Below, piece by piece: positions 7,719 through 15,664 of a DNA stretch of 29,531 bases. Under the pieces are notes generated by a model. The model saw nothing but the letters and a program-made list of their open reading frames with translations, had not been told where the DNA came from and did no database searches. Position numbers and translations under genes: made by a program. Each line of letters starts with the position of its first letter. The stretch's first letter is position 1. Location: NCBI GenBank assembly GCA_902373545.1, contig CABKMZ010000020.1:1-29531 (forward strand), read 5' to 3'. The DNA is from an uncultured Actinomyces sp. GTDB lineage: Bacteria; Actinomycetota; Actinomycetes; Actinomycetales; Actinomycetaceae.

Positions 7719-9473
7719 GTGAAGACTACATCGACCGTCCCAGTCCCCTCCGGTTCGCCCATGCCGATTGGCAAGTACCGCGCGTTCCTGGACACGAACC
7801 CCGTCGACCTGCCGGATCGTCAGTGGCCCTCCAAGCGGATCACGAAGGCTCCGCGCTGGATGTCTACCGACTTGCGTGACGGCAACCAGGCCCTCATCGA
7901 GCCGATGGACCCGGCCCGCAAGCGTCGCATGTTCGACCTGCTCATCAAGCTGGGCTACAAGGAGATCGAGATCGGTTTCCCCGCGGCCTCACAGACCGAC
8001 TACGACTTCGTGCGCTCCCTGATCGAGGACGACGCGGTGCCCGAGGACGTGACCATCTCGGTGCTCACCCAGTCGCGCCCCGAGCTCATTGAGCGCACGG
8101 TCGAGGCCATGGTGGGCTTCCCGCGCGCCACCGTTCACCTCTACAACGCGACGGCGCCCGTGTTCCGGGAGGTTGTGTTCCACGCGGACAAGGCACAGAC
8201 GATCGAGCTGGCCCAGTTCGGCGCGCGCGAGGTCATCGCGCAGGCGGAGAAGCGCCTGGGCGACGAGACGATTTTCGGCTTCGAGTACTCCCCGGAGATT
8301 TTCGTGGATACGGAGCTGGACTTCGCCCTCGAGGTGTGTGAGTCCGTCATGGACGTGTGGGAGCCGGGCGAGGGGCGCGAGATCGTCCTCAACCTGCCCT
8401 CGACCGTCGAGCGTTCGACCCCGAACGTGTTCGCCGACCAGATCGAGTGGATGAGCCGCAACCTTAGCCGCCGCGAGTTCATCGCTCTGTCCGTCCACCC
8501 CCACAATGATCGTGGCACCGGTGTGGCCACGGCCGAGCTGGCCCTCCTGGCCGGCGCGGACCGCATCGAGGGTTGCCTGCTGGGCCAGGGCGAGCGCACC
8601 GGCAACGTGGATCTGGTGACCCTGGGTCTGAACCTGTTCAGCCAGGGCATCGACCCGGGCATCGACTTCTCCGACGTGGATGCGATCCGTCGCACGGTCG
8701 AGCACTGCACGCAGATGGAGACCTCCCCGCGCGCCCCCTACGTCGGCGACCTCGTCTACACGAGCTTCTCGGGCTCCCACCAGGACGCGATCAAGAAAGG
8801 CTTTACGGCCCGCAAGGCCAAGGTGGACGCCGCTGGCGGCGACGAGAACGCCGTCGTGTGGGAGTTGCCCTACCTGCCGATCGACCCGCACGACGTGGGC
8901 CGTTCCTACGAGGCCGTGGTGCGCGTGAACTCGCAGTCCGGCAAGGGCGGCGTCGCCTACCTCATGTCGACCGCGCACGCCCTGGAGCTGCCGCGCCGCC
9001 TCCAGGTGGAGTTCTCCCGCATCGTCCAGCGCCACACGGATACCTACGGCGGCGAGATCAACGCGGCGACGCTGTGGCAGATCTTCGCGGACGAGTACCT
9101 GCCTACGAGCGCCGCTCCCGGCCTGGAGCCGTGGGGCCGCTTCGAGATGCGTTCCTCGCAGGTGTCGTCCATGGACGATGAGAGCGTCGAGCTCAAGGCG
9201 ACGCTCACGGATAACGGCGAGATCGTTAAGGTGCAGGCTTCGGGTACAGGCCCGATCGACGCCTTCGTCTCGGCGCTGCACGAGTTCGATCTTGACGTGC
9301 GCATCCTGGACTACTCCGAGCATGCGATGAGCCAGGGCCGCGACGCGCGCGCCGCCGCCTACGTTGAGGCCGCGGTCGACGGCCAGATCGTGTGGGGCGT
9401 CGGCATCGACTCCTCGATCACGCGCGCCTCGTACAAGGCCGTCATTTCGGCGGTCAACCGCGCCTTGCGCTAA
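7719..9473 (+). CDS. leuA: 2-isopropylmalate synthase LeuA
   Basis: This enzyme condenses acetyl-CoA with 2-oxoisovalerate, the first committed step of leucine synthesis. The 584-residue form starts at GTG 7719; an in-frame ATG lies at residue 15. The HMGL-like barrel holds DLRDGNQ (51-57), the metal site HPHND (260-264) and GCLLGQGERTGN. The C-terminal LeuA dimer/allosteric domain covers roughly the last 130 residues, with GTGPIDAFVSAL and GVGIDSSITRASYKAV. The length fits the long actinobacterial form. The upstream frame stays open to 7566, but that segment is arginine/proline-rich, unlike LeuA. No leader peptide or T-box is visible. The gene ends in a bidirectional terminator. Confidence 0.95.
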   Translation: MKTTSTVPVPSGSPMPIGKYRAFLDTNPVDLPDRQWPSKRITKAPRWMSTDLRDGNQALIEPMDPARKRRMFDLLIKLGYKEIEIGFPAASQTDYDFVRSLIEDDAVPEDVTISVLTQSRPELIERTVEAMVGFPRATVHLYNATAPVFREVVFHADKAQTIELAQFGAREVIAQAEKRLGDETIFGFEYSPEIFVDTELDFALEVCESVMDVWEPGEGREIVLNLPSTVERSTPNVFADQIEWMSRNLSRREFIALSVHPHNDRGTGVATAELALLAGADRIEGCLLGQGERTGNVDLVTLGLNLFSQGIDPGIDFSDVDAIRRTVEHCTQMETSPRAPYVGDLVYTSFSGSHQDAIKKGFTARKAKVDAAGGDENAVVWELPYLPIDPHDVGRSYEAVVRVNSQSGKGGVAYLMSTAHALELPRRLQVEFSRIVQRHTDTYGGEINAATLWQIFADEYLPTSAAPGLEPWGRFEMRSSQVSSMDDESVELKATLTDNGEIVKVQASGTGPIDAFVSALHEFDLDVRILDYSEHAMSQGRDARAAAYVEAAVDGQIVWGVGIDSSITRASYKAVISAVNRALR

Positions 9474-9492
9474 GTGCGCACATGCGAACAAC

Positions 9493-9527
9493 GGACCCCG
9501 GCCTCGTCATGTACGAGGTCGGGGTCC
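9493..9527. terminator. Bidirectional terminator between leuA and tetR
   Basis: A 15-bp stem (9493-9507 with 9513-9527, one G-T wobble) closes a 5-nt loop. It lies between the convergent leuA and tetR ends. The stem core CCCCGGCCTCGT recurs in other terminators of the window. Confidence 0.8.
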
Positions 9528-9536
9528 TTCGTCGTA

Positions 9537-10121
9537 TCAGCCGCGGCCCGAGGTCCTGGTGGGCTTGTTGGCGAACATCGTCAGCGAGCGCAGGATCTGG
9601 CCATCCAGGACGCGAGCGATACGCTCGGTGAGGATGTAGGGGTCGGCGCTCATGCCGTTGGCAAGCCACTGGGAGACGTGTCCGAGCACGCACAGCGTGA
9701 AGTGGTCGGCGACGAACATGCGGTCACCCTCGGTGATGGTCAGGTTTGCTCCGAGCTCGTCGACGATGGGTTCCATGACGGAGCGCAGCTGCTTGTGCAA
9801 GAAGAGCTGGAGCTCCTCCATGCCAAGCGAGGAGATGACGGAGCGCGTTTCCTCGGGGTGGGACTGCATCCACACGAGCATGGCCAGCAGGCCGTCCGAC
9901 CATTCGTCGTAGCTGGAGTGGGTGCCAACCTGGTTGCCGACCTCGCGTTTGAAGACCCACACGGTCAGGTCACGAATGTCGGAAAAATGATAATAAAACG
10001 CCTGACGGGTCACGCCGGCGGTGCGCGTGAGACCGGAGACCGTCACCTTAGACAGGGGTGTGGTCGAGAGTGCGTCGCGCAGTGCAAGCGCGAGCGCCGT
10101 TTTCGCATCGGGGTGGGGCAT
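9537..10121 (-). CDS. TetR/AcrR family regulator, first copy
   Basis: This 194-residue protein has an N-terminal TetR helix-turn-helix (about 20-50: VTVSGLTRTAGVTRQAFYYHF). It also has an all-helical C-terminal domain of the DhaS/TetR_C type that binds an unknown ligand or partner. It starts at an ATG at 10119-10121. The gene is a paralogue of the regulator at 10519-11058: the HTH regions are nearly identical and the C-terminal domains have diverged. A minus-strand TATAGT at 10162-10167 may be its -10. No neighbouring transporter or enzyme suggests a target, so autoregulation or a remote target is possible. Confidence 0.9.
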   Translation of the reverse strand: MPHPDAKTALALALRDALSTTPLSKVTVSGLTRTAGVTRQAFYYHFSDIRDLTVWVFKREVGNQVGTHSSYDEWSDGLLAMLVWMQSHPEETRSVISSLGMEELQLFLHKQLRSVMEPIVDELGANLTITEGDRMFVADHFTLCVLGHVSQWLANGMSADPYILTERIARVLDGQILRSLTMFANKPTRTSGRG

Positions 10122-10449
10122 CGGAAGTCCTCGTCAACGGTAAGAGAGAGGTTACGTGCGAACTATACATGTCAGAATGCGGAACCGCTAAATCCTGCGC
10201 CTAGACACCGCTGGCCATTTGTACAGCGCGGCGTCCCTCACACGTGGATACTCCGCACTAATTGCGACTTGACACCCTGAACTGACCGTAACCAAGAAGT
10301 TACAAAGTCTGCGGTTATGTGGGAGTTTCGGTGTGTTGAAAGTTGCTGATGAGGCGAGATTGTCGACCCGTGTTTACTTCCGTGGTCAGGTTGTAACTTA
10401 TGGTTCGTCGTCACAGGGGCGTGTTGGGCTGTTCTGTGGGATCGAAAAA
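10122..10449. other. Gene-free gap between the two TetR genes
   Basis: There is no convincing gene. The segment is less GC-rich than its surroundings. It contains a candidate dyad GTAAC-6 nt-GTTAC (10288-10303) and a related looser dyad, GGTAA then GGTTAC, at 10139-10155 next to the tetR start. These could be TetR operators. A TTGACA at 10269-10274 has no well-placed -10. Confidence 0.4.
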
Positions 10450-10479
10450 CCCGGCCTCGTCGGTGTGGACGAGGCCGGG
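10450..10479 (-). terminator. Intrinsic terminator of the second TetR gene
   Basis: A perfect 12-bp stem (10450-10461 with 10468-10479) closes a 6-nt loop. On the minus strand it is followed directly by GTTTTTCG. It shares the CCCGGCCTCGT stem of the family. Confidence 0.88.
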
Positions 10480-10518
10480 GGAAGCTGTGCACCCTAGCGC
10501 GGTTGGTGGGGGACCGCG

Positions 10519-11058
10519 TTACTGTGCCAGGCGTGCCAGAGCCGGGGTGGTCTGGTCGGTCATGAGGACCCGCATGCGGGCGATCGCGACCGAGGGGTTG
10601 ACCTCCAGGCCTGAGAGCATCCACTGAGCCATGTGGGCGGTGGAAGCCAGGGCGAAGTGCTGGGCGACGACGTCGCGTGCGGTGGCGGTGGCCGATCCGT
10701 CCAGGCGGGACTCGATGAGTTCCTGGATGTGCGAGGCGAGGAATGCCCACAGGTCGTTGGCCTCGATGGTCTTCATGGCGGAAGCGGTCTCGTCGCGGTG
10801 CTCGTGCATCCACATCATCGTCGCTTCAATCGCGTCGAGCCATTCTCCCGAACTGGTGGTCAGGCGCGCTGTGATCTCCTCGCGGAAAACCCAGGCGTTG
10901 AGGTCGCTGAGTGAGTTGAAGTGGTAGTAGAACGCTTGACGGGTGACCCCGGCTGCGCGTGTCAGTGCGCTGACAGAGATCTTTGACAGAGGCGTCTGCG
11001 TGAGCGCCTGGCGCAGTGCAGTGCCAAGCTTTTCGCGGGCATCAATCGGGGGAGCCAT
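10519..11058 (-). CDS. TetR/AcrR family regulator, second copy
   Basis: This 179-residue regulator shares the HTH almost residue for residue with the first copy (ISVSALTRAAGVTRQAFYYHF, about 27-47). The C-terminal domain differs, so the two could bind similar DNA but respond to different signals. The start ATG at 11056-11058 has an AGGAAGG-type ribosome site just upstream. A GGTT-7 nt-AACC dyad lies at 11077-11091, where an autoregulatory operator would be expected. The gene is divergent from recO and closed by a strong terminator. Confidence 0.9.
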   Translation of the reverse strand: MAPPIDAREKLGTALRQALTQTPLSKISVSALTRAAGVTRQAFYYHFNSLSDLNAWVFREEITARLTTSSGEWLDAIEATMMWMHEHRDETASAMKTIEANDLWAFLASHIQELIESRLDGSATATARDVVAQHFALASTAHMAQWMLSGLEVNPSVAIARMRVLMTDQTTPALARLAQ

Positions 11059-11298
11059 ATCTTTCCTTCCTTCGACGGTTACGAGTAAACCATACCACTT
11101 GCGAGAAAACTATCTACTCGAAAACTGTGTGCAAGGTGTTAGACCGACCACGCTGTCAGTTTCTCACACTTTGCTGACAACGCCCACAGGGGGACTTGTC
11201 GGTGACCGTGACACCACACTTCACAACGAATTTCGCCCAGCGCGACGACTCGCACCCAACGCCACCACGGCCTCGTCCCCCCGTGACACAATGACACC
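11059..11298. promoter_or_regulatory. Divergent promoter region, tetR and recO
   Basis: The tetR side carries AGGAAGG and the GGTT/AACC dyad at 11077-11091. A second symmetric element, CGAG-11 nt-CTCG, lies around 11103-11121. On the recO side CACAAT (11287-11292) lies 6 nt before the GTG at 11299, with no Shine-Dalgarno, which fits a leaderless transcript. No gene is seen. Confidence 0.4.
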
Positions 11299-12039
11299 GT
11301 GATGAAGTCTTACCGAGACGAGGCGATCGTCCTGCGCACCCACAAGCTGGGCGAAGCCGATCGCATCATCACGCTGCTCACCGCCGAACACGGCCAGGTC
11401 CGGGCCGTAGCCAAGGGCGTGCGCAAGACGACCTCCAAGTTCGGCGCCCGCGTCGAACCCTTCTCCGTCATCGACGCACAACTGCACCGCGGGCGCAGCC
11501 TCGACACCCTCTCCCAGGTCGCCTCCATCGCCCAATACGGCGAGTCGATCGCTGCCGACTACGACCTCTACCTCGCGGCAACCGTCGTCGTCGAAACCGC
11601 CGAGCGCCTGACCGCCGACGCGCACGACGGCAGCCACTCCCAGTACCTGCTGCTCTTGGGAGCCCTCAACGCCCTCGCGCGCCGCCGCCACGACCCTACG
11701 CTCATCCGTTCCTCCTACACCCTGCGCGCCCTCGCGCTGGCCGGCTGGGCCCCCTCCTGCTTCGACTGCGCCGTGTGCGGAGCACAAGGACCCCACTCCT
11801 CCTTCTCCATCCCCGACGGGGGCACCGTATGCGACACCTGCCGCCCGCCCGGCGCCTCCTCGCCCGCGCCCGACAGCGTTGCCCTCCTCGGCCAGCTCCT
11901 CAGCGGCGACTGGGCGCGCGCCGACCGATGCGAGGCCTACGCGCGAACCGAGGCCTCGGGCCTTATCTCCTCCTATACTCAATGGCATCTCGAAAGGCGC
12001 CTGCGCTCGCTCACCGTTATCGATAGGAGCCACCCATGA
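11299..12039 (+). CDS. recO: DNA repair protein RecO
   Basis: This 246-residue protein mediates RecA loading in the RecFOR pathway of homologous recombination. The N-terminal OB fold is clear (YRDEAIVLRTHKLGEADRII..., then FGARVEPFS), followed by the helical region. A four-cysteine zinc module (CFDCAVCG and CDTC) lies near residues 154-180. The start is GTG 11299, immediately followed by an ATG in the same frame; either is possible because no ribosome site is present. The stop overlaps the uppS start by 4 nt, the usual actinobacterial recO-uppS pairing. Confidence 0.93.
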   Translation: MMKSYRDEAIVLRTHKLGEADRIITLLTAEHGQVRAVAKGVRKTTSKFGARVEPFSVIDAQLHRGRSLDTLSQVASIAQYGESIAADYDLYLAATVVVETAERLTADAHDGSHSQYLLLLGALNALARRRHDPTLIRSSYTLRALALAGWAPSCFDCAVCGAQGPHSSFSIPDGGTVCDTCRPPGASSPAPDSVALLGQLLSGDWARADRCEAYARTEASGLISSYTQWHLERRLRSLTVIDRSHP

Positions 12040-12860
12040 CCACCCATCGTCCGACCCCCATGGATCGCGCACCCGCCGACCCCGCCGCGCCCTTGCTCGG
12101 CCCCGGCCAGTGGCACGTGCCCGCGCCCACCTTCAAGCGCGGCGAGGTCCCCGCACACGTCGCCCTCATCATGGACGGAAACGGGCGCTGGGCCAACTCT
12201 CGCGGCCTGACACGCACCGAGGGGCACCGGGCAGGGGAGTACGCCCTCATGGACACCATCGCGGGCGCCATCGACGCGGGCGTACGCTACCTGAGCGTCT
12301 ACACCTTCTCCACCGAAAACTGGAAACGCTCGCCCGCCGAGGTCTCCTTCATCATGAACTACGCCTCCGACGTGCTTGCCAGGCGCACCGACCAGCTCGC
12401 CCAGTGGGGCGTGCACGTGCGCTGGAGCGGACGCCGCCCCCGCCTGTGGACCAGCGTCATCAAGGCCCTCGAAAAGGCCGACCGCGCGACCGAGCACTGC
12501 ACGACGCTCGACCTCATCATGTGCGTCAACTACGGGGGACGGGCCGAACTGGCCGACGCCGCGCGCTCCATCGCCGAGGGCGTGGCCGCCGGGCGCCTGA
12601 GCCCGCGCGGGGTCAACGAAAAGACGTTTGCGCGCCACCTGTACCTGCCCGACGTGCCCGACGTCGACCTGATGATCCGCACATCGGGGGAGCAACGCCT
12701 GTCCAACTACCTGCTGTGGCAGATGGCCTACGCCGAAATGATGTTCGTCGACACCCCCTGGCCCGCGTTCGACCGCGAGGAACTGTGGGGGTGCCTGGAG
12801 GAGTTCGCTGGGCGCGACCGGCGCTTCGGTGGGGCTGTCGACCGCGTCGCGCACTCTTAG
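12036..12860 (+). CDS. uppS: Isoprenyl transferase (cis-polyprenyl diphosphate synthase)
   Basis: This enzyme elongates farnesyl-type diphosphates with isopentenyl diphosphate to the C50/C55 lipid carrier for cell-wall synthesis. It is 274 residues long. Signature motifs are MDGNGRWA (catalytic Asp47), FSTENW, NYGGR and RTSGEQRLSNYLLWQ. An N-terminal extension of about 45 residues, as in mycobacterial decaprenyl synthases, precedes the core. Translation is coupled to recO (ATGA overlap) with AGGAG at 12025-12029. The stop overlaps the convergent dedA-like gene by 3 nt, so no separate terminator fits between them. The product chain length cannot be read from the sequence. Confidence 0.93.
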   Translation: MTTHRPTPMDRAPADPAAPLLGPGQWHVPAPTFKRGEVPAHVALIMDGNGRWANSRGLTRTEGHRAGEYALMDTIAGAIDAGVRYLSVYTFSTENWKRSPAEVSFIMNYASDVLARRTDQLAQWGVHVRWSGRRPRLWTSVIKALEKADRATEHCTTLDLIMCVNYGGRAELADAARSIAEGVAAGRLSPRGVNEKTFARHLYLPDVPDVDLMIRTSGEQRLSNYLLWQMAYAEMMFVDTPWPAFDREELWGCLEEFAGRDRRFGGAVDRVAHS

Positions 12861-13399
12861 GCGCGATCCTCGCTCAACGCGAGGTCGACGGCCGCGCGCT
12901 TGCGGCGGCCCCACACCACCTTCAGGGCGATCAGGGCGACGATGAGGGCCAAACCCGCCCACCCCCACGGGGAACCGGCGATGGCGCGCACCGCCGCGGC
13001 GAACACAGCGAGCATACCCAGGCCGTAGAGCAGAGACCACAGCACACAGCCGGGAATCATCGCGATCGTGTAGGTGGTCCAGCGCATGCGCACCAGGCCC
13101 GCGCCAGCGTTGATCGCAGTCTGGATGCCCACCGTCAGGAAGCACAAGGGGATCGCGATGATGCCCCACTTGTCGAGCATCGCAGCGCCCTTGCGGGGGA
13201 CCGGTCCATCGAACCAACGGGCAACGGCCCCCAGGAATCCTGTACGCCCCGAGGCGCGCATCGCGCCGGAAGCAACGCCGCGTGCGAGCCAGTAGGTGGA
13301 CTGGGCGCGGAAGAAAGCGCCCCCGAACAGGAAGACGAAGAGGAAGATGCCTTCACGGGCGAAGGCCGGGACCATGTTGTCGATTCCTGCGGTGTACAC
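12857..13399 (-). CDS. DedA/VTT-family membrane protein
   Basis: This 180-residue integral membrane protein has about four to five hydrophobic spans. The pattern YWLARGVASGAM, then PRKGAAMLDKWG, then a Pro-containing hydrophobic segment with small residues, resembles the VTT (DedA/SNARE-associated) fold. Members flip or recycle lipids such as undecaprenyl phosphate, which would fit a place beside uppS, but that link is inference. The GTG start at 13397-13399 is preceded by TGAGG (13405-13409). The C-terminus is basic (GRRKR) and ends in convergent overlap with uppS. A DtxR-like half-site lies upstream. Confidence 0.68.
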   Translation of the reverse strand: MYTAGIDNMVPAFAREGIFLFVFLFGGAFFRAQSTYWLARGVASGAMRASGRTGFLGAVARWFDGPVPRKGAAMLDKWGIIAIPLCFLTVGIQTAINAGAGLVRMRWTTYTIAMIPGCVLWSLLYGLGMLAVFAAAVRAIAGSPWGWAGLALIVALIALKVVWGRRKRAAVDLALSEDRA

Positions 13400-13422
13400 G
13401 AAAACCTCATCGATTAGTTAAT

Positions 13423-13441
13423 GAAACGTAGCCTATCCTAA
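13423..13441 (-). promoter_or_regulatory. DtxR/IdeR-like half-site upstream of the DedA-like gene
   Basis: The minus strand reads TTAGGATAGGCTACGTTTC. The first 13 bases match the iron-repressor consensus TTAGGTTAGGCTA at 12 positions; the second half is poorly conserved. It sits 24 nt upstream of the gene start. This could be coincidence. Confidence 0.3.
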
Positions 13442-13491
13442 CTCAGCGGCTGCTTAACCCGGTAGTTCCGACCGAGGCAACCCGCTCACGT

Positions 13492-13890
13492 TCAGGCCGT
13501 CGTGTTCTTCTCCTGACAGGAGACGCACGTTCCAAACAGCTCAAGAGAATGTTCGACGTTCGCGAAGCCGTGCCCCTGGGCGACAGACGTTACCCACGCC
13601 TCGATCTGCGACTGCTCGATCTCCTCAGCGTGGCCGCACTCGCGGCACACCAGATGGTGGTGGTGGCCGTTGCTCGTGCAGATGCGGTACAGGGACTCAC
13701 CCTCGGACGAACGCAGTGCATCGATGCGGCCGTCCTCCGCCAGGCCCTGCAGGGACCGGTAGACGGTTGCCAGGCCCACGTGCTGGCCGTTGGTGCGCAG
13801 ATCCTCAAAGATCTGCTGGGCGCTGCGAAAGTCGTTCACCCGCGTCAGTTCGTCGAGGACAGCCTGGCGCTGCTTGGTCATGCGCTGCAT
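13492..13890 (-). CDS. zur: Zinc uptake regulator, Fur family (Zur)
   Basis: This 132-residue Fur-family repressor has a winged helix (about 1-75, with VGLATVYRSLQGLAEDGRID) and a dimer/metal domain. Metal ligands are visible: Cys71, the HHHH run at 76-79, CREC at 82-85 and a structural CVSC at 122-125. It is the fourth gene of znuA-znuC-znuB-zur, so zinc rather than iron is the expected co-repressor. The ATG at 13888-13890 has AGGA 6 nt upstream and lies 24 nt after the znuB stop. Zur-box-like palindromes at the znuA promoter imply autoregulation. Confidence 0.9.
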   Translation of the reverse strand: MQRMTKQRQAVLDELTRVNDFRSAQQIFEDLRTNGQHVGLATVYRSLQGLAEDGRIDALRSSEGESLYRICTSNGHHHHLVCRECGHAEEIEQSQIEAWVTSVAQGHGFANVEHSLELFGTCVSCQEKNTTA

Positions 13891-13914
13891 GTGTGTTCCT
13901 AACGTGTGGGCCGC

Positions 13915-14829
13915 TCAGCTGGCCGCTGCTTGCTCCGGGTGCTGGTTGTGGGTGCGGGCCACGCGAAGCCTACGCACCCGGCGAATGCGGTCGATGATCG
14001 CCCTGATCATAAACCCGATCGCGTAGAGTCCGATGGCTCCCACGACGATGGTCGCGCCCGGAGACAGGTCAATGAAGTAGGTCAGGGACAGCCCGCACGT
14101 GCAGATGAGGACGCCGAGCACCACAGCGATACCCATCGTCGAGCGGAACGAGCGGGCAGACAGCTGTGCGATTGCGACGGGGATAACCATGAGCGCGCTC
14201 ACCAGCAGCGAGCCGACGACGCGCATGGCGACGGCGACCGTCAGGGCGGACAGGATGGCGATGAGGAGGGAGAGCGCGCGCACGGGCAGTCCCGTCGAGC
14301 GCGCGAAGTCCTCGTCGTTCGTGACCGAGAAAAGCGCGGGGGCCAGGCCAACGCCGAGTACGACGATCCCGATGCCCAGGATCGTGATGAGCGTGATGTC
14401 GCTCCAGCGCACGGTCGAGATGGAGCCGAAGAGGTAGGAATTGAGCTGGGCGGAGGTGCCACCGGCCAGGCCAATCAGCAAAACGCCGCCGGCGATGCCA
14501 CCGTAGAAGAGCATGGCCAGGGCGGTGTCGCCCGACGTGCGCCCGCTTTGACGGACCAGCTCGATCGTGAGCGCACCCAGCAGAGAGATGATGACGGCGC
14601 CGGGGACCGCCCACGAGTCGGCTGGGCTCACGTTCGCGAAGGTACCGACCAGCCAGCCCAGTGCGACACCGGTCAGCGAGATGTGCCCGATGCCGTCGCC
14701 AAGCATCGCGAGCCTGCGGTGGACCAGGTACGTCCCGATGATCGGTGCGGTCAGGCCCACGATGAGGGCCGCCAGCAGCGAGCGCTGCATCATGGGTGAG
14801 GACAGGAGGGTGGTCACGGCATCAATCAT
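13915..14829 (-). CDS. znuB: Zinc ABC transporter permease ZnuB
   Basis: This 304-residue permease of the ABC-3 (zinc/manganese) family has about eight membrane spans. Recognisable stretches are GTYLVHRRLAMLGDGIGHISLTGVALG near the start and VVGSLLVSALMVIPVAIAQL in the middle. The ATG at 14827-14829 is chosen because GGGAGAG lies just upstream; it gives an 8-nt overlap with znuC. The minus-strand frame is open further upstream but only as the antisense/alternate frame of znuC. The C-terminus is basic (DRIRRVRRLRVARTH), probably cytoplasmic. Confidence 0.93.
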   Translation of the reverse strand: MIDAVTTLLSSPMMQRSLLAALIVGLTAPIIGTYLVHRRLAMLGDGIGHISLTGVALGWLVGTFANVSPADSWAVPGAVIISLLGALTIELVRQSGRTSGDTALAMLFYGGIAGGVLLIGLAGGTSAQLNSYLFGSISTVRWSDITLITILGIGIVVLGVGLAPALFSVTNDEDFARSTGLPVRALSLLIAILSALTVAVAMRVVGSLLVSALMVIPVAIAQLSARSFRSTMGIAVVLGVLICTCGLSLTYFIDLSPGATIVVGAIGLYAIGFMIRAIIDRIRRVRRLRVARTHNQHPEQAAAS

Positions 14830-15664
14830 TGGTCTCTCCCGTCCAGATTCCACTGACGAGGCCGTCGCCGCCCGCGGTGGGGGAGCTGGCCTTCGTGGGG
14901 TGGCAGTGTTCGCCGCCGTGGTGCTGTTCGTGGTCGTCGTCGATGTGCGGCGGGCCGTCATAGGAGACGTGCCCGGCGCTGATGTGCAGCTCGCGGTCCA
15001 GGAGCGGGCCGAGCTCGCCGAGCTCATGCAGCACGATGAGGATCGTCGTGCCCTGTTCCTTCGCGTCGGCGACGATGTCGGCCAGCCGCGCGCGCGAGGC
15101 GGCGTCGATCCCGGCCATGGGCTCGTCCATGATGAGCAGCTCGGGGCGGCGTACGAGGGCGCGCGCAATGAGGACGCGCTGGGCCTGGCCGCCCGACAGG
15201 ATGTTCATGGGGGAGTGGGCGCGGTGGGCCATGCCGACGCGCTCCAGTGCTTCCATCGCGCGGGAGGTATCCCCGGGCATCGCCCATAGGCGGCGAGGGC
15301 CGAGCAAGCCGGAGCGCACGACCTCGATCGCGCTGGCGCTAATCGCGCCGCCCGAGGAAATTCGCTGAGGAACGTAGCCGACCCTGTTCCACGGCACGCG
15401 GCGACGCGTGGTGATCGAGCGCCCGAAGAGCTGGGCGTCGCCGCCCGTGATGGGGGCGGTGCCCAGAAGCGCCTTGATGGTCGTGGACTTGCCCGAGCCG
15501 TTCGAGCCTGTGATCGCCACGGTCTGACCGGCGGGGATCGTCAGGGAGATGCCGTGCAGAATCAGGTCCGTGTCCCAGGCGACGTGAAGATTATCGAGAC
15601 GCACGACGGCGGTCGCCTCCGCGTGGGAGGCTCCCGCCGTCGCGTGGGAGTCAGTTGTGCTCAC
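14822..15664 (-). CDS. znuC: Zinc ABC transporter ATPase ZnuC with His-rich tail
   Basis: This 280-residue ATPase powers zinc import with ZnuB and ZnuA. Walker A is GSNGSGKST (53-61), the signature LSGGQAQRV begins at 156, Walker B is LLIMDEP (176-182) and the switch histidine is His213. Unusually, residues 240-256 form a metal-binding-looking tail (HIDDDHEQHHGGEHCH) beyond the ATPase fold. The start GTG overlaps the znuA stop by 4 nt (GTGA). The N-terminal 20 residues are also loosely His/Ala-rich. Confidence 0.92.
   Translation of the reverse strand: MSTTDSHATAGASHAEATAVVRLDNLHVAWDTDLILHGISLTIPAGQTVAITGSNGSGKSTTIKALLGTAPITGGDAQLFGRSITTRRRVPWNRVGYVPQRISSGGAISASAIEVVRSGLLGPRRLWAMPGDTSRAMEALERVGMAHRAHSPMNILSGGQAQRVLIARALVRRPELLIMDEPMAGIDAASRARLADIVADAKEQGTTILIVLHELGELGPLLDRELHISAGHVSYDGPPHIDDDHEQHHGGEHCHPTKASSPTAGGDGLVSGIWTGETND

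Noticed and set aside
10152..10162. Fourth, truncated 107-bp element near tetR
   Set aside because: Only about 10 bases (TTACGTGCGA) match the element end and nothing around them does.
11879..13417. Long frame overlapping recO, uppS and the DedA-like gene
   Set aside because: It crosses three supported genes in another frame and is Arg/Pro-rich, typical of a shadow frame.
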